From Bacillota bacterium (GTDB taxonomy: Bacteria > Bacillota > Clostridia > Acetivibrionales > DTU013), in NCBI GenBank assembly GCA_023433505.1, contig JAEZCO010000039.1:1-29257 (forward strand): a stretch of 29,257 nt of DNA. The letters run 5' to 3'. A model generated the notes under the pieces. That model saw only the letters and a program-made list of their open reading frames with translations, was not told where the DNA came from and made no database searches. Shown here one piece after another: positions 1 to 7,445 of the stretch. Each line of letters starts with the position of its first letter. Within the stretch, counting starts at the first letter, position 1. Position numbers and translations under genes: made by a program.

Positions 1-39
1 GACATACTTTATACATTTTACTAGTCATTGTCACTTTGC

Positions 40-116
40 GGGCGTTTAGCTCAGTTGGTTAGAGCAACCGGCTCATAACCGGTTGGTCCGGGGTTCGAGT
101 CCCTGAAGGCCCACCA
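40..116 (+). tRNA. tRNA with CAU anticodon (Met, or Ile2 read through lysidine)
   Basis: The 77-nt cloverleaf carries an encoded CCA end (114-116). The D stem is GCTC/GAGC, the anticodon stem ACCGG/CCGGT encloses CTCATAA with anticodon CAT at 74-76, and the T loop is TTCGAGT. The acceptor stem GGGCGTT/AAGGCCC has a G5-G68 mismatch (positions 44 and 108). The body resembles Gram-positive tRNA-Ile2 (CAU changed to lysidine-AU) at least as much as elongator Met, so amino acid identity is left open. It leads a three-tRNA cluster. Confidence 0.93.
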
Positions 117-174
117 GATATGCAAGGCCGGAAGCCTCCGATTCGATTTGAAGCCGGTTTCCAGCCCCAGATAT

Positions 175-250
175 GCCCAGATAGCTCAGTCGGTAGAGCA
201 GTGGACTGAAAATCCACGTGTCGCTGGTTCAATTCCGGCTCTGGGCACCA
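175..250 (+). tRNA. tRNA-Phe (GAA)
   Basis: The 76-nt cloverleaf has acceptor stem GCCCAGA/TCTGGGC, discriminator A247 and encoded CCA. The anticodon stem GTGGA/TCCAC encloses CTGAAAA with anticodon GAA at 208-210. The T loop is TTCAATT and all four stems pair. It is separated from the upstream tRNA by 58 nt and from tRNA-Tyr by 10 nt, consistent with one transcript. Confidence 0.97.
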
Positions 251-260
251 GCAATACCAT

Positions 261-346
261 GGGAGGGTTCCCGAGCGGCCAAAGGGGGCAGACTGTAAAT
301 CTGTTGTCGCACGACTTCGATGGTCCGAATCCATCCCCTCCCACCA
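261..346 (+). tRNA. tRNA-Tyr (GTA)
   Basis: This 86-nt class II tRNA has a long variable arm (stem GTC/GAC). The acceptor stem GGGAGGG/CCCTCCC is perfect, the anticodon is GTA at 295-297, and CCA is encoded at 344-346. The T loop reads TCCGAAT, so position 55 (base 325) is C where nearly all tRNAs have T, which becomes pseudouridine. The gene is otherwise complete and is followed directly by a terminator. Confidence 0.95.
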
Positions 347-353
347 AACAAAT

Positions 354-385
354 AAAAAAAGCCTTGTAAATCAAGGCTTTTTTTT
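354..385 (+). terminator. Bidirectional intrinsic terminator after the tRNA cluster
   Basis: A 6-bp stem GCCTTG/CAAGGC with loop TAAAT is followed by eight T on the plus strand and preceded by seven A, which form a T run on the minus strand. It can therefore end both the plus-strand tRNA transcript and the convergent minus-strand permease transcript. Confidence 0.9.
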
Positions 386-532
386 ATTTGTTGTATTCGG
401 CCAAAGCCAAATCACTAAAAGAAGCCATAGGCTCCATGCCCCCCGAGGCTTTTATTTTAGAAGTACCAATTCGGTACCCCTGCATACAGACGTGGGGGAC
501 ATTTTTGATGCCTTTTATAAAGCCGTCCGCCT

Positions 533-1579
533 TCAGCTTAGCTCCTTCTTGTCATAATGCTTGAATTCAAGGATGTCAAGAAGGAAGATGAAAATAGGTA
601 TTCCGATAATCAAGCCCCAGATGCCCATAAAATGCTCCGACAGGATCAGTATCAGGAATGTAAAGAATACCGGAAGATCGGTTTTTACCGAATAAAGCTT
701 CGGATTCAGTATATAGCTCTCAATGGCATGAAGTGCAAGGATCATTACGATAACATAGGCCACTTCTGTAAAACCACCCATGCGGAATGCAATAATTGAA
801 AGCGGTATGAAGGAAATAGCCACGCCCGCAACCGGAATGAGGCTTAAAACAAATATCATCAAGCCAAGGCCCAGCAACTGATGAAACCCGAGGATCCATA
901 AGCCGATTACCGACAAAACACTGTTGCAAAGCGCGATTAGAATCTGTGCCTGGATCACCTTGCCAAAGGAATTCAACAGCCTGCTGCCGAAATATTGTAT
1001 TTGATAAAAGAAGCCGCTTATCTTGCTTTCCTTAAAGCCTGTAACAAACCTTACCACTCTGTCTTTTTCAAGGATAAAGAACAAGCTGAGCAAAATGGCC
1101 ATGAACAAATATAAGCCTAATTCTCCGATATTGCCTGCAAGCCGGAAAAAGTAACTGGATTTGCCTTCGAGATACAGGCCGATATTAATGTTATTCAGCA
1201 AGGATACCAGGTAGTCAAGAATTATGTTGTCGTATACTTTCCCCCTCTGGTCTGCAATGATCAGCGCAATCTCATTGAAAATACTAATAATCTGATGGAG
1301 GGCAACGGGTATATACTTGTATATGATATACCCCATTGAAGTTAATAAAATGACATACAATATCAGGGTGATGATGATCTTTTCGATTTTAAAGGGAAAT
1401 ATTCTTTCGATGGATTTCTGGATGAATTTCTGCACACTGTACATCAGATAGGTGAACAGAAACGTCAGAAGCAAAAGATTCAGCAAGTCTTTCAGTAAAT
1501 AGAGCAAAAGCCCTACTACCGCCAGAGTCAGAATCTTTTTCGTCATGTCCCTTTTAAAAAACTCCCTTAGCATTTCCAT
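533..1579 (-). CDS. AI-2E family transporter (PF01594-type permease)
   Basis: This is a polytopic inner-membrane protein of about 348 residues with many hydrophobic helices, including a cluster near the N terminus and a long hydrophobic C-terminal half with small-residue-rich segments. This matches the AI-2E/YdbI/PerM permease family, whose members have been linked to autoinducer-2 export or Na+/H+ antiport; the substrate here is not known. An upstream in-frame ATG exists at 1600, but AGGAG lies nine bases before the ATG at 1579, so the shorter start is preferred. The gene lies 238 nt downstream of murD on the same strand and ends near the bidirectional terminator after the tRNAs. The 217-nt space between 1601 and 1817 contains no recognised gene, only an imperfect CAGGCGGYGAG direct repeat. 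Confidence 0.85.
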   Translation of the reverse strand: MEMLREFFKRDMTKKILTLAVVGLLLYLLKDLLNLLLLTFLFTYLMYSVQKFIQKSIERIFPFKIEKIIITLILYVILLTSMGYIIYKYIPVALHQIISIFNEIALIIADQRGKVYDNIILDYLVSLLNNINIGLYLEGKSSYFFRLAGNIGELGLYLFMAILLSLFFILEKDRVVRFVTGFKESKISGFFYQIQYFGSRLLNSFGKVIQAQILIALCNSVLSVIGLWILGFHQLLGLGLMIFVLSLIPVAGVAISFIPLSIIAFRMGGFTEVAYVIVMILALHAIESYILNPKLYSVKTDLPVFFTFLILILSEHFMGIWGLIIGIPIFIFLLDILEFKHYDKKELS

Positions 1580-1817
1580 TTGTTTTGTCTCCTGTTCCAT
1601 TTCCGACTATAATGACCTAATTCGAAATTAATTCATCAGCGGAATTTCAACGAGGCTGGCCGCAAATGCCCTGCTTTGCTGCTCGCCCATGCATCCCGGG
1701 CGGAAGATATGCTCACCGCCTGAACACCAATTCTGTACTCGCCGCCTGCAGATTTTGGATGCCCCGTTACAAAATTTTACGCTGCTTGTGCTGCTTTGTC
1801 TGCTATTATCCCAAATA

Positions 1818-3212
1818 CTAGAGACTATTTATGATCTCCTTAAACCTGTTGCCCCTCTCTTCGAAATTTTTAAACATATCGAAGCTGGCGCTGGCAGGTG
1901 ATAATAGTATTATATCATTTTCCGCCGCATTCGCATAAGCTTTTTCAACGGCATCTTCCAAAGTAAGGCATTTGTATAGGGGTATATCCCTCCCCTTACC
2001 GCTTTTCTCGACCTCATCCTTAAAAGCTTTTTCAATCAACGGGCCGGTCTGGCCGATCAGTACCAGACACTTTACCTGCTCTGCCAGAAGTTCTCCCATC
2101 CCATCATAAGGAATATTTTTGTCGTATCCGCCGGTGATAAGTATCAGCTTCTGATTGAAGGATTTCATGCTTGCCATTGTTCTGGTAGGGCTGGAGCCTA
2201 TGGAATCATTATAGAACCGGATGCCTTTCAGTTCTCTGACCAGTTCGTTTCTGTGTTCAACCCCTTTGAAGGACCCGGCGACCTTCCTGATTTCTTGAGG
2301 ATTCACATAATCAATAACTGCCGCTGCCGCTGCGAGGTAATTCTCTACGTTATGTACTCCGGGCAGCAAAATTTCTCCCGCGTTCAATATTGACCGGCTG
2401 CCGTCATCGGTTTTATAAACAAAATGATTGTTTACAATGATCATCCCTTTTTCAATAGACTGCGTCCTGCTGAAAAATACTACATTGCCCGCTGCTTCCG
2501 CAGCAAAGCTTCTGGTGATCTCATTGTCATAATTCAATATGAGCTTATCGGCTTCCGTCTGGTATCTGAATATGTTTTTCTTTGCATCGATATACTCCTC
2601 CATGGATTCATGAACATCCAGATGGTTTGGAGACATGTTGGTCACAACCGCCGTGTTTATTCTGCACCGCATGGTGTGAAGCTGGAAGCTGCTAAGTTCA
2701 AGAACGACCATGTCATTTTCGCCGATCTCGTCGATCCTGTCGAGAAGCGGAGTGCCGATATTCCCCCCAAGCCAGCATTTAAAGCCTTGATTTTTCAGCA
2801 TTTCATAAATTAAGGTGGTGGTGGTGGTTTTGCCGTCGCTGCCTGTCACGGCAAAAATTTTTGCCGGACACAGCTCGCAGAATACCTCCATCTCGGAGGT
2901 TACTACCGCACCGCGGCTTCGCTCTGCCGTCAGCTCCGGTATGTCAAATCTCACTTTGGGCGTTTTGAAGATAACATCAAAGCCCTTCAGCCTGCTCAAA
3001 TAATCCTTTCCCAGACTGTAATCAATCTTCAGCCCCTCCAGTTCTCTCAGCTGGTCCGCCAGATCTTTTTCTTCCGACTTGTCAAAAGCGGTGATGCTCA
3101 CTCCCATTGCCGCAAGGTACTTGATAAGCGGCGTATTGCTAATACCAATACCAAGGACAGCTACCTTTTTGTTGCATATATAATTCTTGTAATCCGCCAG
3201 TTTTTGATTCAT
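1818..3212 (-). CDS. murD: UDP-N-acetylmuramoylalanine--D-glutamate ligase
   Basis: This cytoplasmic peptidoglycan enzyme adds D-Glu to UDP-MurNAc-L-Ala using ATP. The 464 residues are full length. The N-terminal Rossmann-like domain has VLGIGISN at about 19-26, and the ATP loop GSDGKTT lies at 124-130. NMSPNHLDVH at about 192-201 is followed by YIDAKKN, which holds the carbamylated-lysine position. HRNE, NDSIGSSP and ITGGYDKN follow in the C-terminal domain, in family order. AGGAG lies upstream of the ATG. The gene is outside a division/cell-wall cluster within this window; whether it is the only murD copy cannot be told. A promoter lies at 3243-3270. Confidence 0.95.
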   Translation of the reverse strand: MNQKLADYKNYICNKKVAVLGIGISNTPLIKYLAAMGVSITAFDKSEEKDLADQLRELEGLKIDYSLGKDYLSRLKGFDVIFKTPKVRFDIPELTAERSRGAVVTSEMEVFCELCPAKIFAVTGSDGKTTTTTLIYEMLKNQGFKCWLGGNIGTPLLDRIDEIGENDMVVLELSSFQLHTMRCRINTAVVTNMSPNHLDVHESMEEYIDAKKNIFRYQTEADKLILNYDNEITRSFAAEAAGNVVFFSRTQSIEKGMIIVNNHFVYKTDDGSRSILNAGEILLPGVHNVENYLAAAAAVIDYVNPQEIRKVAGSFKGVEHRNELVRELKGIRFYNDSIGSSPTRTMASMKSFNQKLILITGGYDKNIPYDGMGELLAEQVKCLVLIGQTGPLIEKAFKDEVEKSGKGRDIPLYKCLTLEDAVEKAYANAAENDIILLSPASASFDMFKNFEERGNRFKEIINSL

Positions 3213-3242
3213 TCTTTCTTCTCCTTATAATTTTTTATAAAT

Positions 3243-3270
3243 ATATTAAATTTCCACTTGCATTTATCAA
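3243..3270 (-). promoter_or_regulatory. Promoter of murD
   Basis: On the minus strand a -35 TTGATA (3265-3270) is followed by a 16-bp spacer and -10 TAATAT (3243-3248), about 30 bp before the murD start codon. It is predicted from consensus only. Its -35 lies directly beside the -35 of the divergent tRNA-Leu promoter. Confidence 0.5.
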
Positions 3271-3286
3271 GTATTTCTAGTAAAAT
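3258..3286 (+). promoter_or_regulatory. Promoter of tRNA-Leu
   Basis: A -35 TTGCAT (3258-3263), 17-bp spacer and -10 TAAAAT (3281-3286) lie 19 bp before the first base of the mature tRNA. The element interleaves with the divergent murD promoter. Confidence 0.55.
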
Positions 3287-3305
3287 AGGTATTGCGTTTC
3301 GACGA

Positions 3306-3392
3306 GCGGGAATGGCGGAATTGGCAGACGCGCTAGATTCAGGTTCTAGAGCTCGCAAGGGTGTGCAGGTTCAAGTCCTGTTTCCCGCACCA
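3306..3392 (+). tRNA. tRNA-Leu (CAG)
   Basis: This 87-nt class II tRNA has acceptor stem GCGGGAA/TTCCCGC and encoded CCA (3390-3392). The anticodon stem CTAGA/TCTAG encloses TTCAGGT with anticodon CAG at 3340-3342. It has a long variable arm and T loop TTCAAGT. It stands alone with its own promoter and terminator. Confidence 0.97.
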
Positions 3393-3431
3393 GAGGTTTC
3401 AGTTGATGACTGAAACCTCTTTTATTTATTT
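3392..3431 (+). terminator. Intrinsic terminator of tRNA-Leu
   Basis: An 11-bp perfect stem AGAGGTTTCAG/CTGAAACCTCT with a 7-nt loop is followed by TTTATTTATTT. The stem starts at the last base of the tRNA CCA end. Confidence 0.9.
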
Positions 3432-3515
3432 CAAGCCGCATTACCCCTTCCAACCTAGTATAAATTTTACACAACAATTCGACTCCTTCGTATGGATTTG
3501 TGCATCAGCAGGAAA

Positions 3516-4712
3516 TTATTCTTCCAGGAGCCTTTCTATATCCGATATCCACTCTTTTATAATGCGAGTGTTTTCTTCCAGCTTATTGGGGTTCTTTTCA
3601 TATCCCTGCAATAATTTCAGTTGATGTTTCCAATATTCCTTCAGCTTTTCGAAAAAAGCTTTCTCTTCCGACAAAACTTTATAATTTCCATTTAGGAGTT
3701 CATCATTCAATATCTTCAGCCTGTCATACGCTTGCTCAGCCGATAATGCCATGGTTTTCTTGAAGTCCCTGAAAACCCATTGCTTTTCGAATAGATTCAT
3801 CGACTTCCAGCCATTGTATTGTTCTTTAAAGGTTGCAAAGATCTTTCCTATATATTTTGAAATCTCTTTACGGTTATTTTCATTTGATAACTCCATCCCT
3901 GCCGGTTTTTCTTCGCCTTCCATCAGGTTAAAGTCCATCAGCACTTGAATAGAGCCGATTTCCTGGCCATTATATAAGGCCGCATTTTTTGCGGAGAGCG
4001 CAAAGCCGGCACCGGCACTTTCTACGTCAATTATATGCTGACTGTTCATCTTATAAAATTCTTCCGTTGATATGCCCATTTGGGATGCAACTATTTGAAT
4101 TGCGTCCATGGCAGTCTGTGTTTTTACCAACCCAGGCCCAATCGTATATGTATGGACATTGGTCCCTTCAAGTTCCATTGCCAATGTATTGCACAGTTCT
4201 ACCTGTGCCGTTTTGAAAACTTCATAGGCTCCCATATACGGTGAAGCTCCGGAAGAAGATACGAATACAATAACTCCGGAATTTTGTTGCTTCATCCTGG
4301 GAAGAAATTTCTGCGCCAGCATCAAGGGGGCTCTTAGATTAACACTATAGCTCTTATCCCAAAAATCTGTATGAACATCTTCTATCGCACCCATTTTTGT
4401 AATTGTCGCATTATTAAAAACAACATCCGGACACCCATAATTTTCAAGAATATACTCTGTCATTTTATCAATTTGCAATTTATCCGATAAGTCAATCTCA
4501 TAAAATTCTGTCAATCGGCTGCCAAATAGGCCATTGATATGTTTCTCTGCCTGCATCCCCTTGGTTTTCTCAATTTCAGCAATAATTGTTCTTGCCCCCA
4601 TGTAACCAAAAGCTTTTGCTGCTTCAAATCCAATCCCGCCGCCGGCTCCTGTCAGAAGTACTATCCTTCCCGCCAAGCTGTTTTTTAATTCTGGTAATTT
4701 CTCAATCAGCAT
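3516..4712 (-). CDS. SDR family NAD(P)-dependent oxidoreductase with C-terminal extension
   Basis: Numbered from the preferred start, the protein has 398 residues. It has the Rossmann motif TGAGGGIG (about 21-28), an FNNA motif (about 99-102), catalytic serines in FVSSSG (about 150-155) and YEVFK (Y163, K167), so the classical short-chain dehydrogenase core is intact. About 150 residues follow the core, rich in Lys, Glu and aromatic residues, probably helical, and I do not recognise them. The substrate is unknown. An in-frame TTG at 4766 cannot be the start because the promoter's -10 box covers it. The ATG at 4736 would leave a leader of only a few bases. GAGGG lies seven bases before the ATG at 4712, which is therefore chosen. 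It is monocistronic between the serA terminator and tRNA-Leu. Confidence 0.85.
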   Translation of the reverse strand: MLIEKLPELKNSLAGRIVLLTGAGGGIGFEAAKAFGYMGARTIIAEIEKTKGMQAEKHINGLFGSRLTEFYEIDLSDKLQIDKMTEYILENYGCPDVVFNNATITKMGAIEDVHTDFWDKSYSVNLRAPLMLAQKFLPRMKQQNSGVIVFVSSSGASPYMGAYEVFKTAQVELCNTLAMELEGTNVHTYTIGPGLVKTQTAMDAIQIVASQMGISTEEFYKMNSQHIIDVESAGAGFALSAKNAALYNGQEIGSIQVLMDFNLMEGEEKPAGMELSNENNRKEISKYIGKIFATFKEQYNGWKSMNLFEKQWVFRDFKKTMALSAEQAYDRLKILNDELLNGNYKVLSEEKAFFEKLKEYWKHQLKLLQGYEKNPNKLEENTRIIKEWISDIERLLEE

Positions 4713-4748
4713 ATCTTTTCCCTCAGCGAATATCATAAATTCAGGTTC

Positions 4749-4776
4749 ATTATAGCATAGAGACAAGCTCTGTCAA
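4749..4776 (-). promoter_or_regulatory. Consensus promoter of the SDR gene
   Basis: The minus strand has a perfect TTGACA (4771-4776) and perfect TATAAT (4749-4754) with a 16-bp spacer. Transcription should start near 4742, which rules out the TTG start at 4766 and supports the ATG at 4712. Confidence 0.75.
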
Positions 4777-4787
4777 TAACGGAATTC

Positions 4788-4818
4788 AAAAAAAATAAAA
4801 GGGACAGCACCCTGTCCC
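4788..4818 (-). terminator. Intrinsic terminator of serC-serA
   Basis: On the minus strand, stem GGGACAG/CTGTCCC with loop GGTG is followed by TTTTATTTTTTTT. It lies 12 bases after the serA stop codon. Confidence 0.9.
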
Positions 4819-4830
4819 TGCCAAATCCTG

Positions 4831-6003
4831 TTATCTAATTTTAATCACCCTTGCCATTTTAACCCCGACGATGGTTTTTATTTTATCCACTACCGCTTCC
4901 CCTATTTCACCGTCGATATCGATTATATCATAGCCTACGCCGTTTTTATGGCGGTTGACCATGGCGGTTATATTTATCTTGTTCTCTGCAAGAATCGTCG
5001 TTATCTGTCCCACCATGTTGGGAATATTCAAATGAGCAGCGATCAGCCTCGTGTTGCCGCTGACAGCCAGATCGCATTCGGGGAAATTCACCGAATTCCT
5101 TACAATGCCGTATTCCAGGAAATCCTTCATCTGTCTGACTGCCATCATGGCGCAATTCTCCTCGGATTCAGGCGTGGAGGCACCCAGATGCGGGATTGTG
5201 ATTACGCTGTCCCTGCCAAGAAGCTCATCTTCGGGGAAATCCGTTACATAGCATGCAACAATTCCTTCGTCGATGGCTTCAAGAAGGTCCTTGTTGTCCA
5301 CCAACCCGCCCCTGGCTAGATTAATGATCCTTACGCCCTTTTTCATCAGTTTGAATTTATCCTTATTGAGGGTCCCTTTGGTGTTGTTGTCCAGAGGAAT
5401 GTGAATGGTAATATAGTCACAGGTGCTGAAAATCTGATCAATGCTGGTTGCACGCAAGACACAGCTTGACAATCCCCAGGCGGAGTTGACGGATATGTAC
5501 GGATCATAACCGATGGCTTCCATCCCCAGCGCTACGGTATCATTCGCTACCATGACGCCTATTGCCCCGAGGCCTATAATGCCGATTCTTTTCCCTTTAA
5601 TTTCAGGGCCTTCGAAGGCGCACTTGCCTTTTTCCACCTGCTTGCCGACCTCCTGGCCTTTCCCCTTGAGGGATTGCGCCCAGCTTATCCCGTGGAAAAT
5701 CTTCCTTGAAGACATAAAAAGAGCAGCCAGAACCAATTCCTTCACGCCATTTGCATTGGCACCCGGAGTATTAAATACGGCGATCCCATTGTCGGTACAC
5801 TTTTCAATGGGAATATTATTGACGCCTGCACCGGCTCTCGCGATTGCCATTAAGCCCTCCGGCAGCTGCATATCCAGCATATTGGCGCTGCGGACAAGGA
5901 TGGCGTCGGGACAATCTCCTTCGGATGAAACCCGGTACAGATCCCCGGAAAGCAGCTCCAATCCCTTTTCGGATATTTTATTGAGCATTTGGACAGAAAA
6001 CAT
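4831..6003 (-). CDS. serA: D-3-phosphoglycerate dehydrogenase
   Basis: It catalyses NAD-dependent oxidation of 3-phosphoglycerate, the first step of serine synthesis. Numbered from the preferred start (390 residues), the Rossmann motif GLGAIG lies at about 144-149. Catalytic Arg is in NLARGG (about R231), Glu in DFPEDE (about 258) and His in IPHLGAST (about H272). A C-terminal ACT domain begins near residue 322, from LIAAHLNIPN to the end, suggesting allosteric amino-acid control. This is the shorter type without the extra intervening domain. An ATG at 6024 overlaps the serC stop, but GGGGGGA precedes the ATG at 6003 at good spacing. It is the second gene of the glycine-riboswitch operon. Confidence 0.95.
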   Translation of the reverse strand: MFSVQMLNKISEKGLELLSGDLYRVSSEGDCPDAILVRSANMLDMQLPEGLMAIARAGAGVNNIPIEKCTDNGIAVFNTPGANANGVKELVLAALFMSSRKIFHGISWAQSLKGKGQEVGKQVEKGKCAFEGPEIKGKRIGIIGLGAIGVMVANDTVALGMEAIGYDPYISVNSAWGLSSCVLRATSIDQIFSTCDYITIHIPLDNNTKGTLNKDKFKLMKKGVRIINLARGGLVDNKDLLEAIDEGIVACYVTDFPEDELLGRDSVITIPHLGASTPESEENCAMMAVRQMKDFLEYGIVRNSVNFPECDLAVSGNTRLIAAHLNIPNMVGQITTILAENKINITAMVNRHKNGVGYDIIDIDGEIGEAVVDKIKTIVGVKMARVIKIR

Positions 6004-6020
6004 AGAGATCCCCCCAAATA

Positions 6021-7097
6021 TCATTTATTATCAGTTTCAAACTTTTTCATGAAATCTACAAGCTTCTTGACGCCCTCTACAGGCATTGCATTGTAGATGC
6101 TCGCTCTCATGCCGCCCACAGACCTATGGCCTGCAAGTGAGCTCATGCCCTGCTTCTGAGCATCCGCCACAAATTTAGCGTTCAATTCGTCTGTTGGGGC
6201 AGTGAAAGTTACATTCATTATGGACCTGTCTTTTTTGTCAACGGGAGATTTGAACATATCCGATTCATCCAGGTAATTATACAGCAGTGCTGCTTTTTCC
6301 CTGTTGATTGCACCTATTGCTTTCACACCGCCGATGGAATCTACCCATTCGAATACAAGGCCCGCAATATAAATGCTGTAGCAGGCAGGTGTATTATATA
6401 GTGATTTTTCTTTTATATGGGTTTCGTAACGAAGCATCGTCGGTGTAGTCTCAACTGTTTTCCCCACCAGGTCGTTACGGACGATCACCACCGTGACGCC
6501 CGCCGGGCCAAGATTTTTTTGTGCGCCTGCGTAGATAAGCCCAAATTGGGTTACATCCATTTCCTCTGAAAGAATATTGCTGGACATATCCGCCACAAGC
6601 GGGACATTTCCTGTTTCCGGAAGCTTCCGGAAGCATGTTCCCTCAATGGTGTTGTTGGTGGTAATATGGACATAATCTGCATCTGAGGATAGCGAATAAT
6701 CTTCCGGTATGTAGGCGTAGTTTTTATCTTCCGATGAGGCGACGACATTCACCGTCCCGTACAATTTAGCCTCAGAAAGGGCTTTTTTAGCGAAACTGCC
6801 GGTGTTGAGGTAATCGGCTTTTTTATTTTTTGTCATCAAATTCATGGGGACCATGGCAAATTGCGTGGAGGCTCCCCCTTGAAGGAAAAGCACCGAATAA
6901 TTATCGGGAATGCCCATGAGCTTGCGTAAGGTTGCCTCTGCTTTTTCTACAATCGCCATATAGACCTTTGAACGATGGCTCATTTCCATCACTGACATTC
7001 CGGAGCCCTTGTAATCAAGCATTTCCTCGGCAGCGATTCTTAATACTGATTCAGGGAGCATTGAAGGACCGGCTGAAAAATTGTAGATTCTGTTCAT
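6021..7097 (-). CDS. serC: Phosphoserine aminotransferase
   Basis: This PLP enzyme converts 3-phosphohydroxypyruvate and glutamate to phosphoserine and 2-oxoglutarate, the second step of serine synthesis. It has YNFSAGPSMLP at the N terminus, QGGAS for phosphate/PLP binding, and the Schiff-base lysine in GAQKNLGPAG (near residue 194). HRSVGGMRASIYNAM lies near the C terminus. At 358-359 residues it is full length. Two adjacent ATG codons (7100 and 7097) follow AAAGGAG; the second has the better 7-nt spacing. It is first in the operon. I see no phosphoserine phosphatase gene in the window. Confidence 0.95.
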   Translation of the reverse strand: MNRIYNFSAGPSMLPESVLRIAAEEMLDYKGSGMSVMEMSHRSKVYMAIVEKAEATLRKLMGIPDNYSVLFLQGGASTQFAMVPMNLMTKNKKADYLNTGSFAKKALSEAKLYGTVNVVASSEDKNYAYIPEDYSLSSDADYVHITTNNTIEGTCFRKLPETGNVPLVADMSSNILSEEMDVTQFGLIYAGAQKNLGPAGVTVVIVRNDLVGKTVETTPTMLRYETHIKEKSLYNTPACYSIYIAGLVFEWVDSIGGVKAIGAINREKAALLYNYLDESDMFKSPVDKKDRSIMNVTFTAPTDELNAKFVADAQKQGMSSLAGHRSVGGMRASIYNAMPVEGVKKLVDFMKKFETDNK

Positions 7098-7150
7098 CAT
7101 ATTTCTCCTTTATCTGTTATTTGGGAGCACTTAAAAAGGATTGAATGCTC

Positions 7151-7177
7151 AAAAAAAGCCAAACATAATCGTTTGAC
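7151..7177 (-). terminator. Riboswitch-associated intrinsic terminator before serC
   Basis: On the minus strand, GTCAAAC/GTTTGGC with loop GATTAT is followed by seven T. It lies between the second glycine aptamer and the serC start. A second hairpin (AGGCA/TGCCT plus flanking pairs, 7191-7215) sits between aptamer and terminator and could take part in switching. Confidence 0.8.
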
Positions 7178-7219
7178 CCCTGGATAACAGAACATAGGCA
7201 TTCTCTGCCTGTGTTTCAA

Positions 7220-7377
7220 CTCTGTCCTTTTGCCTGAGAGATTATTCCCGTTCCGGGAAATGCCCCTTCGGCGCCGTCAATGGTCTCTCCAGAGGTACGT
7301 CCGGTTGAAGTCTCCTTACCTGAGAGTTTTGCTCCTTCGGTGAACCGCAAGGTAATCCTGCAGCTACTCTCCCTCAA
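7220..7377 (-). promoter_or_regulatory. Tandem glycine riboswitch
   Basis: Two aptamers lie head to tail on the minus strand. Aptamer 1 (7377-7305) closes with a P1 pairing TTGAGG with CTTCAA and contains GGGAGAG, CCGAAGGAGCAAAA and CTCTCAGGTA. Aptamer 2 (7294-7220) closes with CTCTG/CAGAG and contains GGAGAG, GCCGAAGGGGCA and CTCTCAGGCAAAAGGACAGAG-like core bases. A 10-nt linker joins them. These are the signature bases of the gcvT/glycine aptamer. The downstream terminator suggests transcriptional control. Placement before serC-serA rather than gcv genes or a transporter is the notable point; whether glycine turns expression on or off is not settled. Confidence 0.95.
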
Positions 7378-7416
7378 CAATCATCCGTCTATATTGAGTT
7401 ATGTTTGTTATATCAT

Positions 7417-7445
7417 ATTATAAGTTGCATAAAACGCAATGTCAA
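7417..7445 (-). promoter_or_regulatory. Promoter of the riboswitch-serC-serA operon
   Basis: Perfect TTGACA (7440-7445), 17-bp spacer and perfect TATAAT (7417-7422) on the minus strand, about 40 bp before aptamer 1. The -35 box overlaps the dinB stop codon. Confidence 0.85.

Noticed and set aside
4713..4766. Longer N terminus of the SDR protein from TTG at 4766
   Set aside because: The start would lie within the consensus promoter, upstream of the expected transcription start.
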